From an uncultured Dokdonella sp. (lineage in GTDB: Bacteria; Pseudomonadota; Gammaproteobacteria; Xanthomonadales; Rhodanobacteraceae), in contig CAKSZY010000006.1 in assembly GCA_934526015.1 (NCBI GenBank), forward strand, positions 1 through 64,000: a stretch of DNA of 64,000 bases, in the 5' to 3' direction. Positions 45,601-57,274 of the stretch are shown here, piece by piece (positions within the stretch are counted from its first letter, which is position 1; every line of letters begins with the position of its first letter). The position numbers and the translations under genes are program-made. A model generated the notes under the pieces. The model saw nothing but the letters and a program-made list of their open reading frames with translations, was not told the origin of the DNA and ran no database searches.

Positions 45601-47097
45601 GGAAGCGGCCGGACAGCCGGCACCCTCGCCCGTGCAGGTCCAGCTGTCGAACGCGGCGATGCCGGCCGGTACCGGCACCGACACCGTGCTGCCGTCGGCC
45701 GACACGCCGAACGGATTGGCGATTTCGAAGGTGACCGTGGCCGTGGTGCCGGGTCCGGCATAGACCGTACCGCCGGCGAAATCCACCACCAGGCCACCGG
45801 CGGTGGTGCCGGTCGTGACCGAGGCGATGCAGGGCGGTGCGGTCGCCGCAGGCTCGCAGCGTCCGCCGGCGGGAGGCACCAGGGTGGCCGTGTTGGTGAC
45901 CGTGGACGGGGCCGGAGTGACGGTTTGGGCATCGATCACGTACTCAAGCCGGCTGCCCGGCGGCAGCGTGGCGATGGTCGCGTTGATGGCCCCGCTGCCT
46001 TCCAGCTGCGGACATACCGCGCCATCGGATTCGATGCAGTTCCAGAAATCGAAGGTCACCCCGGCCGGCACCGGATTGCTGAACACGCTGCCGCCCGCCG
46101 CCGAACCGGAATTCGCGATATTGATCGTGTAGCGGATGAAGGGTTCATTGACCTCGGCGTACATCTGCAGTTCGATGCGTGCGCCGAGTTGGACCCGCGC
46201 CACGTCCGTGCACGGGGGCTCGAACGCCGCTGTCCCGCACTGGCCGCCATACGGCGGGATGGCGAGCGCGGCCTGGTTGATCTCGAGCGGTGCCGACGCG
46301 TCCACGGTGGCACTGAAGGTGTAGGTGAGCGTGCCGCCGGTCGGCCAGTTGCCGACGGTCTGTTCGACCGGACCGCTGCCCGAGGTACTCGGGCAGACGG
46401 CGTCGTCGGCGGCGCTGCAGCTCCAGCTCATGGCCGAGAGCCCGTCCGCCAGCGGGATGCGCACGATCGCACCGGCCGGCACCTCCAGCAGGCTGCGGAA
46501 TTCCACCGTGAAGGCGAGGTTGCCACCCGGTTGCGCGCCCTTCGGCACCGCGGTGAACCCGGTTTCGAGCAGGCCGCGCGTACCGACCGTGCCGTCGGCC
46601 CGGCAGGGCGGCGTGTCGCCGTCGGCACAGACCGCGCCGGCGGGAAGCGTGACCAGCGCCACGTTGGTGATGAACGGTGGCGGCGAGGCCGCGACCGTCG
46701 CGTCGATCGTGTACTCGAGTGCGCCGCCGACGGCGAGATCGTCGAGTGGCTCGTCGAGCGCGCCGGAGCCGCTCGCGCTCGCGCAACTGGCCATGCCCTG
46801 CGGCGTGCAGTTCCAGACGAAGGAGGCGATTCCCGCCGGCAGGGCATCGACGAGGCGGGCGCCGGTTGCCGGCGTCGAGCCGGCATTCTCGACATAGACG
46901 ACAAAGCGCACGCTGTCTCCGGTCACCGCTGCAGGCGTGCCCGACACGTACTGGTAGATGCGCAACGACATGCCTCCGCCTGCGGTGGCGGCGTCGACCG
47001 TGCCGATGCCGCGTGCGGCCAGCAGGAGGCCTGCGGCGAGCAGCGCGAGCAGCGATGCGATGCCGAAGCGGCGGAGCGATTGCCGGAACGCGGTCAT
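42628..47097 (-). CDS. Giant exported DUF11-like repeat protein
   Basis: A 1489-residue exported protein. After a signal peptide (about 1-37) it is almost entirely tandem immunoglobulin-like repeats of about 120 residues. I count nine clear copies and one degenerate copy of a pattern: DPLPAG start, a W-x-C, a C-P about eight residues on, S-G-x-G, then Y-T-I-D-A. A second Cys pair closes each repeat, so each is probably disulfide-bonded. Repeats of this DUF11-like type form extended surface stalks. There is no sorting signal or barrel of its own, but the next gene encodes an autotransporter. ATG 47097 is preferred over an upstream in-frame start because AGGGGA lies seven bases upstream. Confidence 0.8.
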   Translation of the reverse strand: MTAFRQSLRRFGIASLLALLAAGLLLAARGIGTVDAATAGGGMSLRIYQYVSGTPAAVTGDSVRFVVYVENAGSTPATGARLVDALPAGIASFVWNCTPQGMASCASASGSGALDEPLDDLAVGGALEYTIDATVAASPPPFITNVALVTLPAGAVCADGDTPPCRADGTVGTRGLLETGFTAVPKGAQPGGNLAFTVEFRSLLEVPAGAIVRIPLADGLSAMSWSCSAADDAVCPSTSGSGPVEQTVGNWPTGGTLTYTFSATVDASAPLEINQAALAIPPYGGQCGTAAFEPPCTDVARVQLGARIELQMYAEVNEPFIRYTINIANSGSAAGGSVFSNPVPAGVTFDFWNCIESDGAVCPQLEGSGAINATIATLPPGSRLEYVIDAQTVTPAPSTVTNTATLVPPAGGRCEPAATAPPCIASVTTGTTAGGLVVDFAGGTVYAGPGTTATVTFEIANPFGVSADGSTVSVPVPAGIAAFDSWTCTGEGAGCPAASGTGAINLSLGTLPIKSSLRFNIDARVDAAPPPEVIITGSVSPVLGGGFSCEGGNPAPPCQAVQSIMTAPLLVARKSTSSTGIAPGGTIDYQLYIENFGIEAANVRIEDPLPAGVVSATWTCSSGYAACPQPSGVGAIDQTIVSLPQFASILYSITATVDAVPPAAITNTMTVTTGDGARCIAEDESNVPQPCVSSVSNDTQPLIELALTSAQSQAIAGSTMRYTLSVFNRGTATGSVTLDDPLPTGVDSFIWQCRGFAGAICPNDSGTGALAETIGALPAGGRVVYTIDAAIAVAASGTINHTASVTPPAGVACSPVECSVTSTIPVSLVPTASIFISKSASAVQAPPGSALRYLVELRNIGNVTASNVLVSDPLPNGLASMIWTCEGIECPAASGSGSIAETLPLLGIYTGGDGPGGAVVYTIDATVATLPPPMINNVATVTPSGSATCAFGTCTSTASVPTGVAGEAVLAIAFTNVPPTPLLPEQPITYSIQVDNTGNAAAGETTINNPVPAGLEAFSWTCTALGSAKCPALTGTGAITAVLAELADGAGVRFDVSANVAAAPPASIVDTVTVKAPTGAVCNPASCVATLTLPVNLPAAGTLSLSKTADSAMLVPGGQVTYTVTVANPGLVGVGPTLLSDPLPAGLASFAWTCAASGSAVCPLASGTGSISQSFAVPGGSSLVYTVVAQVSANATANVVNSATLTPPAGVTCAEGACSVALALPVASAAIIVDKRAAPAAGTPLSPGQTVTWTLRANNSGSPSTAALTLIDDLPANIGDILVSAGAGTSCNTTTPAPGSQLVCSIDAGFSGERSISVTATVTAADAQGGLRNTLAASGADAPACAPCSTVHPVAGTVDIEVTNLRPFNAAGVAGVLVDIVNPSADAASMLVATVEPASAIELFGVYSGNCTATSGPGGAVVVSCPTPPSSQGIQCSGNQCTIQMLGQNGAATLFIALAAQTSASLRVDVPGDPDPGNNIIVLPAGGNP

Positions 47098-47136
47098 GCT
47101 GATTCCCCTGGAAAGCGTGGCGCGCACGGGCGCCGG

Positions 47137-48783
47137 TCAACCACCCGACGACGCCGTGCGCGGAACGAGGAAGAATGCGCCGCCGGCATCGCCGGCTTCG
47201 CGGACCTTCTTCAATTCGGGCGTCTGCTCGACGCCGATGCGCCGGGCAACCGTGCGCACCGGATCGCTGAGCGCGCGCTCGAGCCCGGTCTGGGTGAGGA
47301 TGCGGTCATTCTCGCGCAACACCTTGAGCAGCGCTGCGGCAAACACGGAGTGGCCGTCACCGCCCTGGTCGAGCACCGGGCTGAGGCCTCCCGAGGAGAG
47401 CACGTAGCGCGCCTTGCGCTCGAGGTAACCGCGCGGAATGCCTTCGGCATATTCGGCCGGACCACCGGTGTAGGAACCGACGTTCGAGGACAGGGCGCTG
47501 CCGAAACACGAGTCGGCGATGACCAGCACGCTGCGCGCCTTGAACATGGCGAGGAACTCGGCCAGCGTTTCCGTCGGCAAGGCCGGGGCGCGCTCGGACT
47601 GCTGCGCGTCGAGCGGCAGCCAGAAACCGCGCTGGGCGGCATTCAGCACGCCATGACCGGCAAAATAGATCAGCACGTTGTCATCCGCGCCCACGCGCGT
47701 CGACAGGTCGACGATGCCGCCGACGATGGTCGAGAAGTCGGCATCGAGCAGGGTCGTCGTCTCGAAACCGTAGCGCTTCTCGAGCACGTCGGCGATCGCC
47801 CTGGCGTCGTCGATCGGTGTCTTCAGCGGGTCGTAGCTGATGTAGTGCTGCACGCCGATGACGAGGGCGTGGTAACGGCCGAAGCGCACCCCGCTCGCGG
47901 AGACCGACGTGGCGGTGGAAGCCGTGCCGGAGCGCGCGGTGACGTTGCGCATCGTCGGCGTCGTCGCCGCGGCGACCGCCGTTCCCGCCGATTCGCCGAG
48001 CTGGCGATCGGCCGCCTGCTGATCCGCGCGCGCCTGTGCCAGGGCCTTCTCGAGGCTGGCGATCTTCTTCACGTCGCGACGCCGGGCGGCGTCCGCGGCT
48101 TTCAGCGTGTCGACCTGGGCCTGCAGCTTCGACACCTCGCTGGCCGCGGCACGGGATTTCGCTTCCAGTTCCTCGCGCAGGGCTTCGGTGCGCGCATCGG
48201 CGGCGGCCACGCGTTCGGCCGCCTCGGCGCCGCTGACCAGGTCATCGCCGGTGATGCCCATCGCCTCGCGGTACAGGTTGACCGCGGCGGTCGCATCGGC
48301 CTGCACGCCGCGACCGCTCTCGAGCATCGCCGCCAGCGACAGCTTGGCCTCGTTCGAGCCCGCGGCAGCGGCCTTGCGATACCAGTCGGCGGCCGCCGCG
48401 TAGTCCGGGGCGCCGTCCATGCCCTTCTCGTAGATCTGGCCGACGTAATACTGGGCCTGGGCGTCACCGCCCTTGGCCTTCTCCATCCACACGGCGAGGC
48501 TCGACTGCAGGGTTGCGCGGTCGAATGCGACGTACTCGCCGCCGCGCATCGAGCACAGCTGTGCGGTCGTCTTCACCGGCAGGCGCGGCCCGATGTAGGA
48601 CATCGCGCCGGAGCGGCGCACCTGGCCCGGCAGCAGGCAGTCGACCACCATCATCGTGTCGATCGGCTGCACTCCGGCCAGCGCACCGCCCTTCTGCACG
48701 TAGGGCTGCCAGCCTTCCTGCGCATGGGTCATGCCGCACGCCAATACCAGCAGGAGCACCCCGCCACTCGTCAGCTTCCGCAT
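47137..48783 (-). CDS. Exported caspase-like protease with Sel1 repeats
   Basis: A 548-residue protein. A signal peptide (about 1-21) contains a Cys at 16 that could also be a lipobox. Two Sel1/TPR-like repeats lie at about 105-175 (AQYYVGQIYEKG ... AMLESGRGV), then a coiled coil at about 185-265. The C-terminal C14 caspase-fold domain starts with YHALVIGVQHY; the dyad is His377 (YFAGHG) and Cys426 (IADSCFGSA). The domain mediates cleavage or signalling in bacterial caspase homologues. It is the first gene of the operon with the DUF11 protein (39 bp gap), the autotransporter and the kinase. Its export suggests periplasmic action. Confidence 0.85.
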   Translation of the reverse strand: MRKLTSGGVLLLVLACGMTHAQEGWQPYVQKGGALAGVQPIDTMMVVDCLLPGQVRRSGAMSYIGPRLPVKTTAQLCSMRGGEYVAFDRATLQSSLAVWMEKAKGGDAQAQYYVGQIYEKGMDGAPDYAAAADWYRKAAAAGSNEAKLSLAAMLESGRGVQADATAAVNLYREAMGITGDDLVSGAEAAERVAAADARTEALREELEAKSRAAASEVSKLQAQVDTLKAADAARRRDVKKIASLEKALAQARADQQAADRQLGESAGTAVAAATTPTMRNVTARSGTASTATSVSASGVRFGRYHALVIGVQHYISYDPLKTPIDDARAIADVLEKRYGFETTTLLDADFSTIVGGIVDLSTRVGADDNVLIYFAGHGVLNAAQRGFWLPLDAQQSERAPALPTETLAEFLAMFKARSVLVIADSCFGSALSSNVGSYTGGPAEYAEGIPRGYLERKARYVLSSGGLSPVLDQGGDGHSVFAAALLKVLRENDRILTQTGLERALSDPVRTVARRIGVEQTPELKKVREAGDAGGAFFLVPRTASSGG

Positions 48784-48903
48784 GATCGCCCTCCCGAGAC
48801 GCTTCAGGACGGCCGGTCCCGACCCATCCGATTAGAACGCAACGGACGCGACATTGGAAGTTTGTGAAGGCGCTCACAATCGGCAGCCCCTCGTCGGTCG
48901 GGA

Positions 48904-49794
48904 TCAGTCCTCGTCGCCGTCCGCCGCGCGCCTGCCGGCGGGGCGGTGCTTCGGTGCGACCTGCGAGGCCACCGCCTGCCAGACCGCAAGCGCATCGCGC
49001 GTCGGCGCGACATCGTGCACGCGCACGATCGCGGCACCGTTCTGCACGGCGATCAACGCCGCCGCCACCGAGCCGGCGACGCGCGCGGACGGCAGTTCCT
49101 GCCCGGTCAGCGCGCCGATCATCGACTTGCGCGAGAGGCCGACCAGCACCGGGGCGATTTCGGCGAAGCGCGCGCATTGCGCCAGCAGGGCGAGGTTGTG
49201 CTCGAGCGTCTTGCCGAAGCCGAAGCCGGGATCGACGAGGATGCGCTTGCGGTCGATGCCGGCCAACTGGCAGGCAAACAGTCGATCGGTGAGGAAGCGG
49301 TGCACTTCACCGACGACGTCGTCGTAGTGCGGGTCCTGCTGCATCGTGCGCGGCTCGCCCTGCATGTGCATCAGGCAGACGACCACGCCGAGTTCCGCCG
49401 CGGCGTCGAGCGCGCCCTCGCCACGCAGGGCGCGCACGTCGTTGACGATGCCGGCGCCGGCGGCGACTGCCGCCCGCATGACCTCGGCCTGCGAGGTGTC
49501 GATCGAGATCGGCAGCGTGGTCCGCGCCGCGACCGCCTCGATAACCGGCACCACGCGGGCGATCTGTTCGGCCGCCGGCACCGCCTCGGCGCCGGGGCGG
49601 GTCGATTCCGCACCGAAATCGAGCAGGTCCGCGCCCTCCCCGACCAGCTTGAGGGCATGTTCGATGGCGGCATCGCGATCGAGCCAGCGCCCGCCGTCGG
49701 AAAACGAGTCGGTGGTCAGGTTGACCACGCCGGCGATGCGCGGGCGATCGAGCTCGAGGATGCGGCCGCGGCAGTCGAGGCGGACATGGAACAT
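48904..49794 (-). CDS. folP: Dihydropteroate synthase
   Basis: A 296-residue TIM-barrel enzyme joining p-aminobenzoate to dihydropterin pyrophosphate in folate synthesis. Motifs are GVVNLTTDSFSDGG (about 22-35), DFGAESTRPGA, ISIDTSQAEV, VCLMHMQGEP, and the phosphate-binding loop PGFGFGKTLEHN with VGLSRKSMIG. A basic/acidic tail of about 15 residues extends beyond the usual end. It is separated from ftsH by a terminator and starts with GAGGA upstream. Confidence 0.93.
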   Translation of the reverse strand: MFHVRLDCRGRILELDRPRIAGVVNLTTDSFSDGGRWLDRDAAIEHALKLVGEGADLLDFGAESTRPGAEAVPAAEQIARVVPVIEAVAARTTLPISIDTSQAEVMRAAVAAGAGIVNDVRALRGEGALDAAAELGVVVCLMHMQGEPRTMQQDPHYDDVVGEVHRFLTDRLFACQLAGIDRKRILVDPGFGFGKTLEHNLALLAQCARFAEIAPVLVGLSRKSMIGALTGQELPSARVAGSVAAALIAVQNGAAIVRVHDVAPTRDALAVWQAVASQVAPKHRPAGRRAADGDED

Positions 49795-49807
49795 GATCGG
49801 TCCTCCG

Positions 49808-49832
49808 TGAAAAAGCCGCCCGCAGGCGGCTT
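49808..49832 (-). terminator. Rho-independent terminator after ftsH
   Basis: Arms AAGCCGCC (49813-49820) and GGCGGCTT (49825-49832) flank a CGCA loop; on the minus strand TTTTTCA follows. It ends the rlmE-ftsH transcript 22 bp after the ftsH stop, just before the folP ribosome-binding site. Confidence 0.88.
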
Positions 49833-49854
49833 CTCCGTTGCCTGGCGGATGTGC

Positions 49855-51782
<1,928 letters not shown>

Positions 51783-51786
<4 letters not shown>

Positions 51787-52433
51787 CGTGTCGAGCAATC
51801 CTCTCCGGGTGTGCGGGCGCGCTTGCCGGTGGCCAGCGCGTAAACCTCGTTGCTGCGGGCCCGCGAAGCCTTCGGCTTGCGGATGCTGACGCGTGCGTAC
51901 TTCGTGCGCAAGCGTCGCACGTAGTCGTCGAATCCCTGGCCCTGGAACAGTTTGGTCAGGAACGCGCCGCCCTCGCGCAGGTGGCTGTCGGCAAATTCGC
52001 TGGCCAGTTCGGCCAGATGCATCGACCGGTCCTGGTCGACGGCCGCCACCCCGCTCATGTTGGGGGCCATGTCGGAAAGCACAAGATCGACCGGGGCGCC
52101 GCCGAGCGCCGCGTCGAGTTGCCGCACGACTTCGTCCTCGCGGAAGTCGCCGTGGATGAAGTCGACGCCGCCGATGCCCTGCATCGGCAGGATGTCGAGG
52201 GCGATGATGCGACCGGCGTCGCCGAGGCGCTCGCGCACCATCTGCGACCAGCCGCCCGGCGCCGCGCCGAGGTCGACCACGACCATGCCCGGCTTGAGCA
52301 GGGCATCACGCTCGATCAGCTCGCCGAGCTTGAACACCGCGCGCGAGCGCCAGCCTTCGGCCTGCGCCCGCTTCACGTAGGGATCGCTGAAATGCTCCTG
52401 CAGCCAGCGTGAACTCGATTTGCTCCGCGCCAC
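51783..52433 (-). CDS. rlmE: 23S rRNA 2'-O-methyltransferase RlmE (FtsJ)
   Basis: A 216-residue Rossmann-fold enzyme that methylates U2552 of 23S rRNA. The SAM site is [13 protein letters not shown], and the K-D-K-E tetrad positions are visible in [27 protein letters not shown] and the SNEVY end. The start is GTG 52433 ([15 protein letters not shown]); the frame upstream lacks homology and runs into the yhbY promoter region. It is co-translated with ftsH (ATGA overlap), the usual order in gammaproteobacteria. Confidence 0.93.
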
Positions 52434-52542
52434 GTCGTCGCCTGCACGCGCCGTGCGCGTTGGTCCAGCCGGGGATGAGGCCGCATAATAGCCCGAAATC
52501 CGGCCCCCTCCCCTCCGCCGGTCCCGCATCCGGACACCGTTC

Positions 52543-52839
52543 ATGCCCCTTTCCGCCTTCCAGAAGCGCTACCTGCGCGGTCTTGCGCATTCGCTCGATC
52601 CCGTCGTCCTGCTCGGCCAGAAAGGGGTCACCCCGGCGGTGGTCGCCGAACTCGGCCTCGCCCTCGACCATCACGAACTGGTCAAGGTCCGCCTCTCCGG
52701 CGGCGACCGCGAGGAGCGCCAGGCCCAGCTCGAGGCCCTGTGCTCCCCGCTCGGCTGCGAAGTCGTGCAGACGATCGGCCACACCGCCACGCTGTGGCGG
52801 CGCAACGAGGGCGAGCCCAAGTTGCCGCTGCCGAAGTGA
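52543..52839 (+). CDS. yhbY: CRM-domain ribosome assembly protein YhbY
   Basis: A 98-residue CRM-domain protein (pre-50S-associated RNA-binding protein). Its pattern is [14 protein letters not shown] at the start, the [10 protein letters not shown] loop with the conserved Gly, and the [10 protein letters not shown] strand. Binding to pre-50S particles is the family role. It is divergent from rlmE, as in related genomes. Confidence 0.92.
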   Translation: MPLSAFQKRYLRGLAHSLDPVVLLGQKGVTPAVVAELGLALDHHELVKVRLSGGDREERQAQLEALCSPLGCEVVQTIGHTATLWRRNEGEPKLPLPK

Positions 52840-52852
52840 TCCGGCGCCGCCG

Positions 52853-53230
52853 ATGCAACTGATCCATGACCGCCCGGAGGGCTACTTCTTCATCCGCGCC
52901 TGGCGCGCGGATGCGATCACCGTCATCGATCGCGAATTGCGCCGGAGTTTCGTCATCGCCCCGGATCGGGTCATCGAGGACTGGCCGCCGACGACGGTGG
53001 CGGGCCTCGACGCGGCAAGGATCGAGGGCTTGCTCGAACTCGATCCCGAACTCGTCCTGCTCGGCACCGGCAACCGCCTGGTGTTCCCGCCGCGCGAACT
53101 GCTGCTGCCGCTCCATCGCCGCCGGATCGGCGTCGAGGTGATGGACAACGGCGCCGCCAGCCGCACCTACAACCTGCTCGCCGCGGAGGGGCGCCGCGTG
53201 GTCGCCGCCTTCCTGCTCGATACCGGCTGA
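52853..53230 (+). CDS. Mth938-like domain protein
   Basis: A 125-residue protein of the Mth938-like family (DUF498), with the pattern AITVIDRELRRSFVIAP, ELDPELVLLGTGNRLVFPPRELL and VEVMDNGAASRTYNLLAAEGRRVVAAFLL. Bacterial members often lie near secretion or ribosome genes; their function is not established. The ATG at 52853 is 13 bp after the yhbY stop, so the two are probably co-transcribed. Confidence 0.85.
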   Translation: MQLIHDRPEGYFFIRAWRADAITVIDRELRRSFVIAPDRVIEDWPPTTVAGLDAARIEGLLELDPELVLLGTGNRLVFPPRELLLPLHRRRIGVEVMDNGAASRTYNLLAAEGRRVVAAFLLDTG

Positions 53231-53267
53231 ACCGGCAACCGCGTCCGCGCGCCGCAACCGGGCCGCT

Positions 53268-54173
<906 letters not shown>

Positions 54174-54222
54174 TCGAGCTTAGTCCGCCGCCGGCGACTT
54201 GCAAGCGTGCCCATGGCGGAAT

Positions 54223-55140
54223 TCAGCGGCGCGGCAGGAAGGCCGCCGGATCGACCGGCTTGCCGTTGCGGCGGATCTCGAAATGCAGCATCTCGCGGCT
54301 CGCGCTCGAGGAACCCATCTCGGCGATCTGCTGGCCGGCCTTGACCTTGTCGCCCTCCTGCACGAGTCGACGGCGGTTGTGGCCATAGGCCGACAGCAGC
54401 GTTGCGTCGTGCTTGATGATGACGAGTTCGCCGTAGCCGATCAGGCCGTTGCCGCTGTAGACGACTTCGCCGTCGGCCGCCGCGCGCACCGGGTCGCCCG
54501 ACTTGCCGCCGATGTCGATGCCCTGGCGGGTCGGGTTGCCGGCGACGAATCCGGCCAGATGCGGACCATCGGCCGGCCAGCGCCAGCGGATGTTGCCGGT
54601 TGCGGCGGCGCTCGGCGCAGGCAGCGGTGCCGGCTTCGCCGCGGGTGCGGGTGCCGGTGCCGGTGCCTGTACCGGCGCCGGCGCCGACGGTGGATCGCGA
54701 CGCGGCGGCGGCGTTGCCACCGGCGCATCCTCGAATACCGGTGCCTTCGCCGCCGCCGGCGGCACCCGCGGCGGCGGGCTGGCCGGACGCGGCGGAAGCG
54801 GCCGCGGAGCACGCGCCACGGCACGCGCCGGTGCCGCCGCTTCGCTCAGGCGGATGCGCTGGCCGACATGGATCGTGTACGGCGGCCCGATGCGGTTGAT
54901 GCGGGCGAGATCGCGGTAGTCGAGGCCGTTGCGGAAGGCGATGCTGTAGAGCGTGTCGCCGCGCACGACGACATGCTCGCCGGCGATCGGCGCGCGCTGC
55001 GTGCGTGGCGGCGGCTTGCGCGGGCCACCGATGCTGCGATCGTGCACCGGTGCCGGCGGCGTGCCGGCACACGCGGACAGCACGAGGAGGGCAGCGGCAA
55101 CGGCTACACGCAGGCAGGCAGACACGGACGGCCCGGACAT
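54223..55140 (-). CDS. nlpD: NlpD-like murein hydrolase activator lipoprotein
   Basis: A 305-residue lipoprotein with a lipobox at Cys24 (VLSACAG). A LysM domain lies at about 56-98 (VVVRGDTLYSIAFRNGL ... IHVGQRIRL), then a Pro/Ala-rich linker (about 100-180). The C-terminal LytM/M23-like domain starts WRWPADGPHLAGF. The metal-binding His of active M23 peptidases are partly lost (RQGIDIGGKSGDPV lacks the first H), as in NlpD activators of amidases. It overlaps the yqaA stop by one base. Confidence 0.92.
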   Translation of the reverse strand: MSGPSVSACLRVAVAAALLVLSACAGTPPAPVHDRSIGGPRKPPPRTQRAPIAGEHVVVRGDTLYSIAFRNGLDYRDLARINRIGPPYTIHVGQRIRLSEAAAPARAVARAPRPLPPRPASPPPRVPPAAAKAPVFEDAPVATPPPRRDPPSAPAPVQAPAPAPAPAAKPAPLPAPSAAATGNIRWRWPADGPHLAGFVAGNPTRQGIDIGGKSGDPVRAAADGEVVYSGNGLIGYGELVIIKHDATLLSAYGHNRRRLVQEGDKVKAGQQIAEMGSSSASREMLHFEIRRNGKPVDPAAFLPRR

Positions 55141-55745
55141 CAGTGCAGGAACCGGAAGTAGACCACGACCAGCACGATCAGCACGACCAGCATCCAGCCG
55201 ATCCACTCGATCCAGCGGTGCAGCATCGCCTCGGCACGCGGCCCGGCCAGGCGGATGACGCCGGCGAGCAGATACACGCGCTTGCCGCGGCCGACCAGCA
55301 TGCTGGCCACGAACGGCAACAGCGGCACGCCGACGATGCCGGAGGCCCAGGTGAAGATCTTCAGCGGAACCGGCAGGAAGCCGGCCACGACGAGCGCCCA
55401 GAAGGCCATCCACGGGCTGCGTTGCACGATCGCGTTCAGTTCGGCGACCTGGACATCGATGCGCTCGAGCCAGCCGAGCGCGCCGAGCAGCGGACGCACC
55501 GCCTCGAAGGCGAAGTGGCCGAGCGCGTAGCCGACCAGGGCGCCGAGCAGCGAGAACACGAGGCTGACCGTGGCATAGCGCGCCCAGTGCCGCGGTTTCG
55601 CCAGCACCATCGGCCCGAGCATGACTTCGGGCATGACCGGAAAGACGATCGCCTCGACGAAGCTGAGGCCGGCAAGGTAAGGCTCGGCGCGCGGATGTGC
55701 GGCCCAGCGCAGCGCCTTCTCGTAGAGCGGCCCGAACAGCTTCAT
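55140..55745 (-). CDS. yqaA: YqaA-family membrane protein (DedA-like)
   Basis: A 201-residue inner-membrane protein of the YqaA/SNARE-associated (DedA-like, VTT domain) family. It has several hydrophobic segments, the motif FVEAIVFPVMPEVMLGPMVL near the N-terminus and the re-entrant-loop motif GFLPVPLKIFTWASGIVGVPLLPF. DedA-type proteins move lipids or maintain membrane potential; the YqaA role is unknown. The start MKLFGPLYEKAL fits the family. The order pcm-yqaA-nlpD is typical of Xanthomonadales. Confidence 0.88.
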   Translation of the reverse strand: MKLFGPLYEKALRWAAHPRAEPYLAGLSFVEAIVFPVMPEVMLGPMVLAKPRHWARYATVSLVFSLLGALVGYALGHFAFEAVRPLLGALGWLERIDVQVAELNAIVQRSPWMAFWALVVAGFLPVPLKIFTWASGIVGVPLLPFVASMLVGRGKRVYLLAGVIRLAGPRAEAMLHRWIEWIGWMLVVLIVLVVVYFRFLH

Positions 55746-55779
55746 CGCCGGCTCCGCGCGGCCGCTCGCGCAGGCAACA

Positions 55780-56469
55780 TCAGGATTCGCCCCGGCCGAC
55801 ACCGGCAAGCAGCGGCACGAAACTGACATCGGCCATCACTTCGCGCATCCAGCCGCCATCCTCGCCGGCGCGCACGCGCAGCAGCTGCTGCTGCCCGGCC
55901 GGCCCGACCGGCGCCACCATCACCCCGTGCGGGGCGAGCTGGGCGAGCAGCGCCTGCTCGAGATCGGCGCCGGCGGCGGTGACGATGATGGCGTCGAACG
56001 GCGCCTGGTCCGGCCAGCCGAGGCGACCATCGTCGTGGCGCGAGCGGATGTTGCCGAAGCCGAGCTTGCGGAACCGTCGCCGCGCGTTGCGCAGCAGCTC
56101 GTCGATGCGCTCGACGGTGTAGACCTGTTCGACCAGGCTGGCGAGCACCGCGCACTGGTAACCGGAACCGGTGCCGACCTCGAGCACGCGCCGCGGCAGC
56201 GCGTGCTCGAGCACGAGTTCGGTCATGCGCGCGACCACCTGCGGCTGCGAGATGGTCTGCCCGCGGCCGATCGGCAAGGCATCGTCCTCGTAGGCGCGCG
56301 TGGCCAGCGCCTCGTCGACGAACAGGTGGCGCGGCACCCGGCGCAGCACGTCGAGCACGCGGCGGTCGCGGATGCCGGCCCGCTCGAGGCGGTCGACCAG
56401 GCGGTCGCGGGCACGCTGCGAGGTCATGCCGAGACCGCGCGCCTCGGGAAGCAGCGGATACGCGGTCAT
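55780..56469 (-). CDS. pcm: Protein-L-isoaspartate O-methyltransferase
   Basis: A 229-residue repair enzyme that methylates isoaspartyl residues in aged proteins. Motifs are [33 protein letters not shown] (N-terminal lid), the SAM site [18 protein letters not shown], and the late [14 protein letters not shown]. The start is ATG 56469; an earlier in-frame start overlaps surE. It is co-directional with surE upstream and yqaA downstream. Confidence 0.93.
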   Translation of the reverse strand: MTAYPLLPEARGLGMTSQRARDRLVDRLERAGIRDRRVLDVLRRVPRHLFVDEALATRAYEDDALPIGRGQTISQPQVVARMTELVLEHALPRRVLEVGTGSGYQCAVLASLVEQVYTVERIDELLRNARRRFRKLGFGNIRSRHDDGRLGWPDQAPFDAIIVTAAGADLEQALLAQLAPHGVMVAPVGPAGQQQLLRVRAGEDGGWMREVMADVSFVPLLAGVGRGES

Positions 56470-56500
56470 CGTCGCAACGCTCCCGCAGCGGCGAGCGCGC

Positions 56501-57274
56501 TCATGCGGCGTGGCTCTCCATGCGCAGCGATCCGACCCAGCCACTGACCTTGTCGAGCGCCTGGTAGCGCGTCAGGTCGACGTGGATCGGCGTGATCGAG
56601 ACGAAGCCTTCGCGCACGGCGTGGAAATCGGTGCCGGGACCGTCGTCCTCGGCCTCGCCGGCGGGACCGATCCACCAGATCGGCCGCCCGCGCGGATCCT
56701 GCTGGGCAATGCACGGCGCCGAACGGTGGCGGCGGCCGAGCCGGGCGACCGAGAAGCCGCGGATCTGCTCCCACGGCAGGTCCGGCACGTTGACGTTGAG
56801 GATGGTGTCGGCCGGCAGCGGGTCGACCACCAGCTTGCGCATGACCCGCATCACCGCCAGCGCGGCCGATTCGAAATGCTCGCCCTGGTGATCGCGGGTG
56901 ACCAGCGAAACGGCGATCGCCGGCAGGCCGAGGAAGCGCCCTTCCATCGCCGCCGACACGGTGCCCGAATAGATCACGTCGTCGCCGAGGTTGGCGGCAT
57001 TGTTGATGCCGGAGACGACGATGTCGGGCTCGACCTCGAGCAGGCCGGACAGGGCCAGGTGCACGCAGTCGGTCGGCGTGCCGGCGACGCGGTAGCGGTT
57101 CTCCTCGAGGCGGGTGACGCGGATCGGCTGGTCGAGCGTCAGCGAATTGCTGGCGCCGGAGCGATCACGGTCCGGAGCGACGACGACGACCTCTCCGACC
57201 GTGGCAAGGTGGCGGGCCAGCACATGGATGCCCGGCGCATCGACTCCGTCGTCGTTGCTGACCAGTACGCGCAT
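56501..57274 (-). CDS. surE: 5'/3'-nucleotidase SurE
   Basis: A 257-residue metal-dependent phosphatase for nucleoside monophosphates, linked to stationary-phase survival. The N-terminal metal site is [11 protein letters not shown] (Asp8, Asp9). Further motifs are [30 protein letters not shown] and [27 protein letters not shown]. It is followed 31 bp on by pcm. The ATG at 57274 is the only plausible start. Confidence 0.94.
   Translation of the reverse strand: MRVLVSNDDGVDAPGIHVLARHLATVGEVVVVAPDRDRSGASNSLTLDQPIRVTRLEENRYRVAGTPTDCVHLALSGLLEVEPDIVVSGINNAANLGDDVIYSGTVSAAMEGRFLGLPAIAVSLVTRDHQGEHFESAALAVMRVMRKLVVDPLPADTILNVNVPDLPWEQIRGFSVARLGRRHRSAPCIAQQDPRGRPIWWIGPAGEAEDDGPGTDFHAVREGFVSITPIHVDLTRYQALDKVSGWVGSLRMESHAA

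Noticed and set aside
44695..48867. Very long open frame (about 1390 codons) on the plus strand across the DUF11 and caspase genes
   Set aside because: It is antisense to two well-supported genes, its protein is Arg/His/Gly-rich without domains, and GC-rich codon bias on the opposite strand commonly creates such open frames.
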